Positions 30,404 to 40,490 are shown, numbered from the stretch's first letter. The stretch: 64,000 nucleotides of DNA from Dipteris shenzhenensis (GCA_047967505.1 CM106539.1); one strand, 5' to 3'. The notes: generated by a model not told the origin, from the sequence alone. Translations and numbers: made by a program.

Positions 30404-31642
30404 CTACTTACTAATCATAAGCATCTTATCCTGGACACCTGATACATGCAATGCATAAGAGAATCCAACCCGTGATCCCCTAGCCATAACCAGATTGCCT
30501 TTAGCAATCTTCCATGCATGATCACCCAAAGAGACATGATAACCTGCCTCAACCAACTGTCCAGTACTGGTAGCAAGTCCTGGTATATGTCTAACCCTTT
30601 GTAGAACAAGAATAGAGCCACTAGGCATAACAAGGTGGATATCCCCATAACCATAGACATCCATAGAATGATCAATGCCCATCAAACCACTCTCCACAAT
30701 GCATTCCTGATATGCACTGAACCATGACCTATGAGGGGTCATATGACATGAAGCACATGGATCTAACATCCAATCACCGAGAATGGGTACATCAGTGGCC
30801 AAGAAGGAGGTGTCAGACATAGACAAAAGAATGCCTTCATCACTGCTACTGTCAGTGGAAACCCTGGCATCCACGCCTTGAAGCTCAACATGCTTCTTCT
30901 CCTTCTTCCTATCATTCTTAACCTTGCTCTTCTTCTTGCATTTTCTTAGCCATTTCCAGCAGTACTTTTTCATGTGGCCATACTTTCCACAATAGAAACA
31001 TCTAACACAAGTCCGAGAGCTAGACTTGCTCCTGGAATTCCCCCTTGAACATGACCTATTTCTACCAATTGATCGACCTTTGGAGTGCATATCAAGGCTA
31101 TATTTCAGCCCATCAAGACATTTCAGCCCATCATGCTGTAACATAACACTATCATGGTCATACATCCGGCATATACAAGTATAAAACTCATATGCATGGT
31201 AGTCTACACCCTGTACACCATCCTGTACCTGCAAGTAGACTGACTTCGAGAGTGATGACTGAATGATAGAGCATGCTTGCTCATCCATGTCATCCCAATC
31301 ACTCTGTTTAATGCTATTAGGCTTAACACCTTTGCATTGAATGATCTTATGCTGCCTCTTCTGCACTAACACATCATAAATCTGCTCTTTCCAATACTGA
31401 AAGTTTGATCCATCCAACCTCTCAATATCAAAGAGGGCACTACCAGCTGTAGATGTTATATCTGTGGCACAATAGGTCACAACCAAAGAGGAGTATAGTG
31501 CAATAGGCAACCCAAATGACCAAAAAATATAGTGTTGTCCAGACCAATCAAGTCTCCAAATAAATTGGCTGATCCAATGCTCAAAATCACTCAGCCATAA
31601 AGAGGCAAAAACAAGTATGTATGCAGCCCAGTAACCTGCCAA
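30404..31642 (-). pseudogene. Ty1/copia gag-protease region, open but altered
   Basis: A 412-codon minus frame. FDIERLDGSNFQYWKEQIYD is the gag N-terminal helix region (about residues 70-90). The middle of gag is shortened. A basic Ser/Arg stretch leads to CFYCGKYGHMKKYC, a complete CCHC knuckle. The protease site reads WMLDPCASCHMT where the family has W.LDSGAS.HMT: the Asp is kept but the Gly of the D-[ST]-G triad is Cys. The GAG-pre-integrase start (SYALHVSGVQDKMLM) closes the frame. The first ~70 residues (hydrophobic, WLSDFEHWISQFIW) are not usual for gag. No 5' LTR or primer-binding site was found beyond 31642. Confidence 0.75.
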
Positions 31643-32800
31643 TGCCTAGCAATCCAAGTAAGGAATGCACTGAACCAAATGAGCAATGCCTGCTCAACCA
31701 ATGGCAATAGGAGCCCAGCTCAACTATCCATAAACATCAGTGCGGCATCCACCAATGCAAATCCATAATGCATTGAAATGGCATTTACTGCATCACCAAT
31801 GCATCACCTCAAGCGCGCAATCCTTTGGCAACAAAATCAAGCATTCACCACTTGCCAAATGTGCCAAAGTGACTTGCCAAAATGCCAATAATGCCCTTGG
31901 ACTGAAGTGAGATTCCAATCACTTTCTGTAATTTACTGTGAGTTCCCAATTCACTGTTGTGCAAGAGAAATTCCTACAACAATACCTCACAGCCACTTTG
32001 GGCAGAATAACACGCTGTCCCTATTTTTGAACAGCGATATCTTTTCACCAAAAGACCGAATGCCAAAGCTGTAAACAGCAAAGTTGTAGCTGGTAGAAAG
32101 ATCTACAACTTGTCAGTTGACTTCAAGAGCCAAATCCTTTTGGATTCTCAGATATTCTCACCTGAAAAATAGCTTCCTGCACATTGGTCACAAATAGACA
32201 GTAGACTGCAACTTTTTGTGGTTTTGCAGAGGCTGTAACTCCTGCAGCTTATATCGGATCAACTTGCTTCCAAAAGCAAAGTTGTAGTATTTTCTGTGAA
32301 CTACAACTTTCCAGTTCGGCACAAAGTGCAATTCCGCACCAGGAAAGAGATATTCAGTCCTGAAAATGACTGTTCTATCATTTAAAAAAAAAAAAAAAAA
32401 CAGCAGCAACTATTCAATGACCTGTCAGTCAAGAATATCAATCATTTTCTCGTGGGCTTCAAAGCATAACCAGATATTGAACATCTAATTTCTGAGCAAA
32501 ATACTTGCATATACTGTGGCATCCAATGCATAAACCGCTTTCTGGAAATTGCATACCAGAGAATAAAAAATGCCTTTCAAGAGTCCCCAAAATGCATTTA
32601 CTGCATGTATATGGCCTCATTATATTGGCATTCAAGTGAACATCAAATTGTATGCATTTTCCACTCAGTTATGCATCCAAAATGCATCACCAATGGCATA
32701 TACCAAGTGACATTTACTGCATCATTTTGCCAAAATGCATCAACTTGCCAAAGTGCATCAACATGTATGCATTTGCCACTTTTCAAGTATCAAAAAAACA
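31643..32800. repeat. TGCAT-rich degenerate repeat region with paired hairpins
   Basis: The ends (31643-31880 and 32515-32790) are dominated by AATGCATC, CATTTACTGCATCA, CCAAATGCATC and CACCAATGCATCACC, a decayed short-unit repeat based on TGCAT. Between them are two related blocks, each with the inverted pair AAAGTTGTAG ... CTACAACTT (32080/32103 and 32278/32301), then an A17-18 run at about 32383-32400. The region separates the minus-strand copia from the plus-strand copia pol. No gene is seen. Confidence 0.6.
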
Positions 32801-34831
32801 GCATATGCACATGTGCCAAAAGAGCTTCGAAAGAAGCTAGATCCTAAGTCTAGGAAATGCATCTTTCTGGGTTATGGTGAAAGTGGAGAGATGGGCTATC
32901 GTCTCTGGGATCCAGAAGCAAAGAAGATCATACGCAGCCATGATGTGGTCTTCAATGAGAAGAAGATGCATAAGGCACCCATGAGGGATGTGGAAATGAG
33001 GAGAATCACTTTCCAGGATGTGAATCCACTTGCATATGTTGATAGACAGCAAGCTGTCCATGCACCAAATGTGCAAGAAATGGTACCACCAAGTACTCCC
33101 ACAGGTATACAATCAAGGGTAGATGATGGATCATCTATTGGTGGAAATGATGAGCCAAATGTGGCTGATATGCAGGTGGGACAGCAAGCTGAAATGCCCT
33201 TGAGAAGATCATCTAGAGTGTCTAGACCGCCTGATAGGTTTGTTCCAAGGGTAGACTATGTGATGCTTACTGATTGCGGGGAGCCTTCTTACTACAGAGA
33301 GGCTATGATGCGTGAGGATAAACGCAAGTGGGAGTATGCTATGCAATCAAAGATGAGTTCACTTATGAAGAATAAGACTTGGGACTTGGTTTCTTTGCCA
33401 CATGGAAAGAAAGCATTGCCATGTAAATGGGTCTACAAAATGAAGGTCACAGGTGATGATGTGCCCAGGTACAAGGCCCGTTTGGTTGCTAAAGGGTTCA
33501 AGCAAGAGAAGGGTGTGGACTTTGATGAGATATTCTCTCCGATTGTGAAGATGACCACACTTAGATGCATGCTTGGACTAGTGGCAGTAGAGGATATGGA
33601 GCTTATGCAAATGGATGTCAAGACAGCTTTCTTGCATGGGGATTTGCATGAGGAAATTTACATGGTGCAGCCGGAAGGCTTTGAAGAAAAGGACAAAGAG
33701 CATTTAGTTTGCAAGCTGAAAAAGAGTCTCTATGGTCTTAAGCAAGCACCTAGAGAATGGTATCAGAAGTTTGATGCTTTCATTCGGTCCCAGGGTTTTA
33801 GAAGGAGTGAAATTGATCACTGCCTCTACACTAAAAGGGCTAAGGATAATAGCTTGATAATCTTGGCACTATATGTGGATGATATGCTATTGGCTAGCAA
33901 GAATACTTATGAGCTAGATGCATTAAAGGCCAAGTTGCATGAGGCCTTTGATATGAAGGATTTGGGACTTGCAGGTCATATTCTTGGTATGCGCATCACG
34001 TGTGATCGGAGTAGGAAACTCCTTTGGCTTTCACAAAAAGAGTATGTTACAAAAGTATTGCAGCGTTTCAATATGGAGGGGGGGAAGGCAGTGAGTACTC
34101 CATTGCCTCCATATGTGAAACTGAGTCATACAGATAGTCCCAAATCAGATGAGGAAAGGGCCATGATGGCCAAGGTTCCTTATGCATCAGCAGTTGGGAG
34201 TCTTATGTATGCTATAATAGCTACTAGACCAGACATTGCATTTGCAGTGGGAGTTGTTAGCTGGTATATGGCTAATCCAGGAAAGAGGCATTGGGAGGCA
34301 ATTAAGTGCATCATGAGGTACATGAAGGGTACCAAGGAGATGTGCATCTGCTTTGGTAAAGGAGACATGCGTGTACTTGGGTACACAGATTCAGACTATG
34401 CAGGGCATGTGGATAGTAGGAGATCCACTTCTGGTTATGTGTTCACCTTTCCAGGTGGTATAGTGTCATGGATGTCTCGTGCACAGAAGTGCATGGCTTT
34501 GTCTACCACAGAGGCTGAGTATGTTGCAGCCACAGAGGGTTGCAAGGAGGCTATATGGCTTGATCGGCTAGTGGGAGTTTTGGGGATTCATATAGGTGTA
34601 CCGACATTGCATAGTGATTCCATGAGTGCTATTCAGCTAGCACGGAATCCGGTCTTTCATGCAAAGACCAAACACATTGAGGTCAGGTACCATTTCATCA
34701 GGGAGGTACTTGAGGACAAGCGCATAGAGCTTGTCAAGGTTCATACTGATGATAACCCTGCAGATATGCTGACGAAGAGTCTACCTAGTCAGCGGTTTGA
34801 GTATTGTCGTGTATTGATGGGCATTGGATAG
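32735..34831 (+). CDS. Ty1/copia RT and RNase H polyprotein fragment, intact frame
   Basis: A 698-codon open frame. Recognisable homology begins at about 32801 (AYAHVPKELRKKLDPKSRKC, the integrase C-terminal extension); the first ~22 residues come from the TGCAT repeat. RT motifs are complete: NKTWDLVSLPHGKKAL, KWVYKMKV, RYKARLVAKGFKQEKGVDFD, MDVKTAFLHGDL, KSLYGLKQAPREWY and LALYVDDMLLAS with YVDD at residues 380-383. RNase H follows with YTDSDYAGHVDSRRSTSGY, LSTTEAEYVAATEG, LHSDSMSAIQLARNPVFHAK and KHIEVRYHFIRE, ending LMGIG. It would copy element RNA into DNA. Gag, protease and the integrase core are missing, so it is a 5'-truncated copy. A polypurine tract and LTR follow. Confidence 0.92.
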   Translation: MHQLAKVHQHVCICHFSSIKKTAYAHVPKELRKKLDPKSRKCIFLGYGESGEMGYRLWDPEAKKIIRSHDVVFNEKKMHKAPMRDVEMRRITFQDVNPLAYVDRQQAVHAPNVQEMVPPSTPTGIQSRVDDGSSIGGNDEPNVADMQVGQQAEMPLRRSSRVSRPPDRFVPRVDYVMLTDCGEPSYYREAMMREDKRKWEYAMQSKMSSLMKNKTWDLVSLPHGKKALPCKWVYKMKVTGDDVPRYKARLVAKGFKQEKGVDFDEIFSPIVKMTTLRCMLGLVAVEDMELMQMDVKTAFLHGDLHEEIYMVQPEGFEEKDKEHLVCKLKKSLYGLKQAPREWYQKFDAFIRSQGFRRSEIDHCLYTKRAKDNSLIILALYVDDMLLASKNTYELDALKAKLHEAFDMKDLGLAGHILGMRITCDRSRKLLWLSQKEYVTKVLQRFNMEGGKAVSTPLPPYVKLSHTDSPKSDEERAMMAKVPYASAVGSLMYAIIATRPDIAFAVGVVSWYMANPGKRHWEAIKCIMRYMKGTKEMCICFGKGDMRVLGYTDSDYAGHVDSRRSTSGYVFTFPGGIVSWMSRAQKCMALSTTEAEYVAATEGCKEAIWLDRLVGVLGIHIGVPTLHSDSMSAIQLARNPVFHAKTKHIEVRYHFIREVLEDKRIELVKVHTDDNPADMLTKSLPSQRFEYCRVLMGIG

Positions 34832-34873
34832 TATGTTCACTGGTCATTCTCCCTTAAAGGCACATTGTCCTTT

Positions 34874-35095
34874 AAGTGGGAGGTTGTGGGGGTTAAAGGT
34901 CACTGTGCCTTTACCCCGGTTATGTACAATACTCAAACACATATATAAATGAATGAAAAAGAAGATTAGGGTGGTTCTGCACCCACCAAACTTGTGTGGC
35001 TCTCTATCTCTCTCTCTCCTTCTTCCGTTCTTGCTTTCGTTGAGAGCACTCTCACGTGCGTGCTGGGATCATCTCTCATCTAGCTGCAGTAGTGG
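34874..35095 (+). repeat. Polypurine tract and 3' LTR of the plus-strand copia
   Basis: AAGTGGGAGGT (34874-34884) is the polypurine tract. TGTGGGGGTTAAAGGTCACT (from 34885) opens the LTR 54 bp after the pol stop. A TATA box ATATATAAAT (34941-34950) and a pyrimidine-rich R/U5 (CTCTCTATCTCTCTCTCTCC) follow. The outer end near 35095 is uncertain because the 5' LTR is absent. Confidence 0.65.
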
Positions 35096-35938
35096 TCAGC
35101 CCAGTTCGTCTCCTGGAAGTTCACCATTCTCAACAAGATATTGGGCACAAGAGACTGATGATGGTCCATGTGCTTCACTTGGGTGAGCCATTGCAAGGCT
35201 CTTGCTGGTCACTCTACTTCGGGCTTGTGGATGGTGGTGAACTGGATGTGGCCTTTGCACTTGTGGCAGTCGTAGTGACAAACCGTCTTTAGGGAGTTGA
35301 GCTTTTTTTTTCTGCTTTGAGTATTTCTCTGCCACTGCTAGCAGGTTGAATGCTGCCTGTACCGCATTTTGATTGATCTGGTAGTGGTGGGGGTTGCTTG
35401 CTGCATCTCGTAAGACACCAATGTTGGTGTTGTTGTCGTATGTCTTGAGGAATTCCACCAGTAGAGTCATGTTCAGGTGGCACGAGAGATGGGCTGTGAC
35501 TCTTCCCAAGCCTGCAAAGTTGAGGGCTTCCACAACTGCCAAGTCCTGGAGAGCGGCATATGCTATTGCGGTGTGGTAGTGGAGGGTGTAGTCTTGACCC
35601 TCGTAAGCAAAGCACAAGTGGATCATGCAAGCATCTAGCTCTTAGTCTCCCAATGGTGAGTGTGCTTATGAATGCACGATCTTGTACTCACCTGCGGTTG
35701 GCACCAGGGTGCATTTTCGTGTTCGCGTGGGGGGTGTGCCTGTTGTAGCTTGCTCTTCTTGAGTAGCCTGTCTGGTGGAGAGGTCTTCATCCTGTAAGTC
35801 CTCCACGGGTATTTCAGTCGGCATTTGAATCATGGTAGGAGTGCTCTGAGAATTTGATGGGCCAGTGGCCTCTAGAATAGGGCAAGGGTGGAGACCCACG
35901 TCAGCTTCAAATTCAAAAAAGTCATGTCTGAACTCCAT
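35096..35938 (-). CDS. Unrecognised two-part gene model with own promoter
   Basis: Minus strand. Frame A starts MEFRHDFFEFEADVGL (ATG at 35938) and is acidic and Gln/Thr-rich. It reaches GCAG|GTGAGT, a near-perfect splice donor, at about 35693. Frame B (to 35096) begins at a phase-compatible AG about 50 bp later and is helical: LDACMIHLCFAYEGQDY, AYAALQDLAVVEALNFAG and LLVEFLKTYDNN. A 51-bp intron is shorter than usual in plants, so a frameshift between two halves of one old frame is equally possible. Near 35290 an A9 run also separates frame B from a +1 frame containing CHKCKGH. A TATA box lies upstream at 36115-36124. I do not recognise the family; it may be host, transposon or an ancient viral insertion. 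Confidence 0.3.
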
Positions 35939-36114
35939 CGCAAACAGGAGGGGAAGTTGAGTGACGAGGGAATCAATATGAGGAAGAACAGGAGGACATA
36001 AATTTGCTAGTGGGGATGTAGAGAAAGTGGGCAAGAAACTGTTAGATTTTTGGATAAATTTTGACAGAGTTTTGGTGTAACAGCTATGGCGACAACCCGG
36101 TAGGGTAGGCCTGC

Positions 36115-36124
36115 TTTTATAGAT
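36115..36124 (-). promoter_or_regulatory. TATA box upstream of the unrecognised minus-strand gene model
   Basis: On the minus strand CTATAAAAGC, about 177 bp before the candidate ATG at 35938. The leader between them is pyrimidine-rich. Use as a promoter is inferred. Confidence 0.4.
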
Positions 36125-36159
36125 TTCTATCCCCCCGACTAGTGGGATACTGGTATGGC

Positions 36160-36555
36160 AATGGTCAGTGCTAACTTTGATGGCAACAGTCAGTGGTGAA
36201 CCTCGATGGCGACGGTTAGTGTGGAGTGTCAAGCCGCGATCGGTGTGGTACTCGAATGCTGATGGGGCGGTGCTATTTTGGACGACGATGACCCGATGGG
36301 GTATCGTGATCACGACAGTTGGCGGCAAACATTTCGGCAATGGTTGGTGGTGCAATGGCTTGGCAACAGTCGGCGAAAAACATTTCAGCAATGATCGGTG
36401 GGGAACGTGTCAGTGACGGCCAGTGGTAAACGTTTCGGCAACGATCGGTAGGGAACATGTCAGGTGACAATCGGTGGTGAACATTTTGGTGACGGTCGGT
36501 GGGGAATGTATCGACAACGGTCAGTGGTGAACATTTCGGCGACGGTCGACAGGGT
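36160..36555. repeat. Minisatellite of ~30-bp GGTCGGTGGTGAACATTTCGGCGAC units
   Basis: About ten degenerate head-to-tail units vary as GTCAGTGGTGAACCTCGATG, CGGTGGGGAACGTGTCAGTG, CGGTAGGGAACATGTC and similar. The region is CG-rich relative to its neighbours. The minus frame across it (from 36391) encodes only the repeat (KCFSPTVAKPLH, KCLPPTVV) and is not a gene on its own. Confidence 0.75.
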
Positions 36556-37181
36556 AGTGACTATGTAAAAGTAGGGAACATAGAAGGAAGGAGGAGTGGG
36601 GTGGGGAAAAATGTGGATTGAGTGGAGTGCACTTGTGTGGTGCAACGTGATAGTGAGTTCAGTGTGCAAGAACATGAACACTTGTAAAAATGCAAGAGCG
36701 GACTCTAATCTCCTGGTGCTGACCGTGTATGCACGTGCGGTGTATTCGACAGGGACTAGTGGGTTGCAGGTGCGTCGGGTGAGATGCCTACCGTACTGAC
36801 TCACTTAGACCTAGATGCTATGATTATGATGAATGCGGTGGAGGCAAGTGCCATACTACAACATAACGAGTGAGGAGCCATGTAGAGTATGCGTCCAGCT
36901 TGTTCCTTACCTTGGATGCTAGAGGCACCTTTGTGTCGGACTTTGTTGTGGTTGTGGGGTTTGAAGAAACGAGCTTTCGTGAATCTATCCGTGCGGCTGG
37001 CCCCTACTTGTGTGAGTAGGGCAACGCTATTTCAAGTGTCCATTCCCAAGGCGAGGTTCTTGTGTATCTCTTCGTGGGGTGGAATTCAGTTCCTGCTGAG
37101 TTTCTCGACTAGTGGTGGCGATGTTTGTGTTAAGTCGGACGCATCAATGATTTTTTCATGTTAGTTTCATTAAGAAGTGAA
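36556..37181. other. Intergenic, nothing recognised
   Basis: Short frames on both strands (36596-36799 plus, 36889-37164 plus) without recognisable motifs. No RNA gene or LTR signature was seen. Confidence 0.4.
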
Positions 37182-37295
37182 ACTTTTATATTGGTATCCA
37201 AAGTTTGTATGCTGTAATAAAAATAAATGTTTGAAACATTCGCCAGGATTTGAAACTTTCATGCAAAAAGATTAAAGTTTCGCCAAGATTTACAT
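37182..37295 (+). repeat. Dispersed AT-rich repeat, direct copy
   Basis: Matches the reverse complement of 9003-9112: TTGGTATCCAAAGTTTGTAT, AATAAAAATAAATGTTTGAA and CGCCAAGATTTACAT against their counterparts. Weaker similarity runs on to about 37425. Within this copy the phrase (C/T)GCCA(A/G)GATTT occurs three times (37242, 37281 and about 37387), suggesting internal duplication. Confidence 0.65.
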
Positions 37296-37425
37296 CTTTT
37301 GCTTCAAAACTATGAAAAAAATATATAAAATCATACCATATTCTATAAATAGTATGTGACTAAAAAAATTACCCTAATAAACTTTTGCCAAGATTTTATA
37401 TTATTATATAAGTATAGCTTTGATA

Positions 37426-38493
37426 AAAACATCCATGGTTGGATAGCCCTTGGCACCAGTGCATATTCGATACCTTGAGATTGGCCTACTGTGTCCGGTT
37501 TGTTGGTAGGTTCTTGTGGTGCTGTATCCTAGAAAGACAGGTTCTTGTGGTGCTGCCCTCAATGCCATCGGGAGTTGCCCTATCTTTTTTGGGATCCAAG
37601 CGACTTTGTTGCCTTGGCCGCCTGCGAGCGATGTTGCTCGAACTGTTGGCGATGCGTGGCGGCAGATGAGGTGTGAGCTCGCGGTGCAACTTTCTTTAGG
37701 TAGTGAATGTGTGTGGGCAAAGCGAACTTGAGATGAGTGGAAATGATGTTGTAGCATTACCGTTCTCTGGGCGTCAGTTTTGATCGAAGTGACATTGGGC
37801 ACAGAGGATAGCATGTTGTACTTGCAGCTCTCGGACTTCCTGAGCGAAGGATGGTAGCGTTGGTTGAGCGTGCAATGGCATTGGTTTACCAATGCAGCCC
37901 TCGGCCCACTATGGGTCAGCTAGCTTTCTCCTTTGGCACAAGTCAACTCTAGCTTGCATCTTTAGCAAAACCAAAGGAGACTCTAGGCAACTCATGTTTT
38001 AAGGACAAGCATTGTGTGACCAGTCTTCAAGTTTTTCTTTTGAAAATCTAGCCAATCCCCTCAAGAAGATGAAGAGATGAAGATAATCTTGAGTTTTTGG
38101 AGTGCTTCTTTTGGTGGCTGCTCTTTCTCTTGGCAACTACACTTTGTGCATTCCATTATCCTCTCTACGATTGAGAGCTTGCTTGTGGAAGAACTCTCTT
38201 CTTCTCCTTCTAGTTTCTTGCCTTTAGAGGGAGGTGCAATTTATTGCTCTTTGCACCATGATTGGGACTTTTGGTGGCAACCTTTGGTCTGGCCAGAGGG
38301 GCTCTATAGCAACACCCTCGATGCCCCTAGCTATCAAAGTTATTATTTCACATGTGGCAGATAAGCAACACATATAGCAAGCAATGCACCTCTTATAGGA
38401 CAGGGCAATCATAGGTAGGATAGTTGGCCTCACTACCTTGAGGAGACAGATTAGTAGGGACTTCCAAGCCTACTTGGCACTAGATGGTGACCA
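37426..38493. other. Intergenic; possible scrap of copia coding on minus strand
   Basis: Minus frame 37404-37892 contains EPVFLGYSTTRTYQ, reminiscent of the FLGYS post-integrase motif of copia pol, but nothing else around it fits. A CAGGTTCTTGTGGTGCTG duplicate lies at 37507 and 37540. The rest (37900-38490) shows no gene. Confidence 0.3.
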
Positions 38494-38668
38494 TGTTCAG
38501 AAACCATCTCAAGATCATGTGTTAAATATTGTGCATAGCACTAACACATAGAGTGCTATAAAGGAAAGTGTTAGATGTCCTAACTCTAACCCCAAAAGGG
38601 TTTGTATATATTCTACATTTTCAACTAAATGTAGTGTACAGTTAGTCATTTGTGATGTGCTCTCTAGT
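38494..38668 (+). repeat. LTR fragment, direct orientation (copia family of 40304-40480)
   Basis: Starts TGTTCAGAAACCATCTCAAG and runs through GTTAAATATTGTGCATAGCA, TTCTACATTTTCAACTAAAT and GTGCTCTCTAG. It matches the reverse complement of 40304-40480. It ends abruptly at CTCTAGT, where unrelated sequence begins. Most of it (from 38521) is included in the tandem duplication. Confidence 0.7.
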
Positions 38669-39495
38669 GAGATGGTGGGGCAGGGACAAAAGGGGACTGC
38701 GGAGAGGGGGCTGGTGGGTCCAAGAGCGACAGGGAAGGTGGCTGTGCAGTATCTACCACTATCATAGTAGAAGGTTGCAATAGTGGCACCAATAGCCTTT
38801 GAGGCTCCTCCTCCAAATTGTGAGGAGGGTGATTCAGGGGGGCCATGGGCAATGGTGCTTTGGGAGTCTTTGGTGCCTTCTCCTACTACTATGGAGGATC
38901 CTGTGGGCAGGCAAGAAGTCTCTTCTCCAAAGGGTTCTGAAGAATGTCCTAAGGCCGAGGGTGCTCTCTCTCAATCAGTGATATGCTTGCTTATGGGTTA
39001 CCACCCTGTTAAATATTGTGCATAGCACTAACACATAGAGTGCTATAAAGGAAAGTGTTAGATGTCCTAACTCTAACCCCAAAAGGGTTTTGTATATATT
39101 CTACATTTTCAACTAAATGTAGTGTACAGTTAGTCATTTGTGATGTGCTCTCTAGTGAGATGGTGGGGCAGGGACAAAAGGGGACTGCGGAGAGGGGGCT
39201 GGTGGGTCCAAGAGCGACAGGGAAGGTGGCTGTGCAGTATCTACCACTATCATAGTAGAAGGTTGCAATAGTGGCACCAATAGCCTTTGAGGCTCCTCCT
39301 CCAAATTGTGAGGAGGGTGATTCAGGGGGGCCATGGGCAATGGTGCTTTGGGAGTCTTTGGTGCCTTCTCCTACTACTATGGAGGATCCTGTGGGCAGGC
39401 AAGAAGTCTCTTCTCCAAAGGGTTCTGAAGAATGTCCTAAGGCCGAGGGTGCTCTCTCTCAATCAGTGATATGCTTGCTTATGGGTTACCACCCT
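38521..39495 (+). repeat. Near-perfect 487-bp tandem duplication
   Basis: Copy 1 is 38521-39007 and copy 2 is 39008-39495. The only difference I find is one extra T in copy 2 (GGGTTTTGTATAT against GGGTTTGTATAT near 39090). Each copy joins the LTR fragment to a stretch with a short open frame (MAPIAFEAPPPNCEEGDSGG). In copy 2 that frame continues past the junction to 39525. The near identity means the event is recent, or an assembly artefact. Confidence 0.95.
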
Positions 39496-40303
39496 GATCC
39501 CCCTCTTCTGATTGGCATGCTGTAGTTGGTTTTTTCTCGCCCATTTACTTCGCTTCTTTTTCCCCACTTTGGTCCACCTTCCCTCCAAAGGCTCTCAACC
39601 CAGGGGGTCTGGGACTCTGGCTGTTGTTGTTAAAACTATTGGTGAGTTTGCTTGGATGGCCTCCAAGTCACATCCTCTCACGCATCACTATGCTATCCTT
39701 GTGTCTCTTATGAGGAGGGATGTACCCTCTTTGGGCCTCTCATACTATCTCTAGATAGGTACCCCTTCTGCCTGCACATCAAGCATTGACCTGGTAAACC
39801 AAAGACCTCCAATCTCTAGCAAAGAGTACCTACCTCCAAGGTCTCCAAGAGAATTATCTCTGGGAGGGTATCTGGACTCTCTAGCAGTGGCCTAAGTCAT
39901 AGAGCCTCGTCATCTATTTAACATTGCCATCTTTGAATCTAAAGGGTACTCCAAAACTGTGCCAAAAGCTCACACAATGGAAGGAAGTATGGACCTATAT
40001 TCCCTTATAACCCTCGAGAAGCGGAGCATCACTGGAAAGTGGGGAACATGGTGAGTCGGCGGGTCCATGTCCTCCACTATGAATCCATGATACTAAGGGA
40101 TAAGATACACTAAATGAGGGCCTAGGAGAAAAGGGTTTCCCTCGACAAGAGCCAGAGTAGTATCCAAGGAGCCAAGCTAGAGGAGTAAAACACCACGTCC
40201 ATAGATAAGTGACCTCCTAGATGTGGTCTGAAAAAATATGAAGAGAGGAGAGGAGAAGAGCACACCACAAAATATGAAGACTGGACATGAGGAGAGAGGG
40301 CAC
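39496..40303. other. Intergenic; continuation beyond the tandem repeat and LTR flank
   Basis: Frame 39512-39754 (plus) has no domain. From about 40040 the sequence may be the outer part of the minus-strand LTR, whose far end I cannot fix. GAGCACACCACAAA occurs at 40259 and 40311. Confidence 0.4.
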
Positions 40304-40480
40304 AACTAGAGAGCACACCACAAATTGAATAATTGTACACTAAATTTAGTTGAAAATGTAGAATATACACAAACCCTTTTAGGGTTAGGGTTAGGACATC
40401 TAACCCTTTCCTTTATAGCAGTCTATGTGTTAGTGTTATGCACAATATTAAACACATGATGTTGAGATGATTTCTCAACA
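40304..40480 (-). repeat. 3' LTR (start) of a minus-strand copia element
   Basis: On the minus strand a polypurine tract TGAGGGAAGG (40481-40490) is followed by TGTTGAGAAATCATCTCAAC. The LTR holds the same text as the fragment at 38494-38668. The outer end probably extends below 40304 but is not supported by a second copy. A short TTAGGGTTAGGG run inside it is LTR sequence, not telomere. Confidence 0.7.
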
Positions 40481-40490
40481 CCTTCCCTCA
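40481..40490 (-). promoter_or_regulatory. Polypurine tract of the minus-strand copia element
   Basis: CCTTCCCTCA on plus is TGAGGGAAGG on minus, directly before the TGTTGAGA LTR start. A second similar GCCTTCCCTCAAGATG lies just upstream at 40511. Confidence 0.6.

Noticed and set aside
36388-36470. Minus-strand frames with KCFSPTV/KCLPPTV repeats as a repeat protein
   Set aside because: They follow the DNA minisatellite units and shift frame with unit length changes, so no protein constraint is evident.
40377-40395. TTAGGGTTAGGG telomere-like run
   Set aside because: Plant telomeres are usually TTTAGGG arrays; here only two partial units occur and they lie inside a copia LTR shared with 38494-38668.
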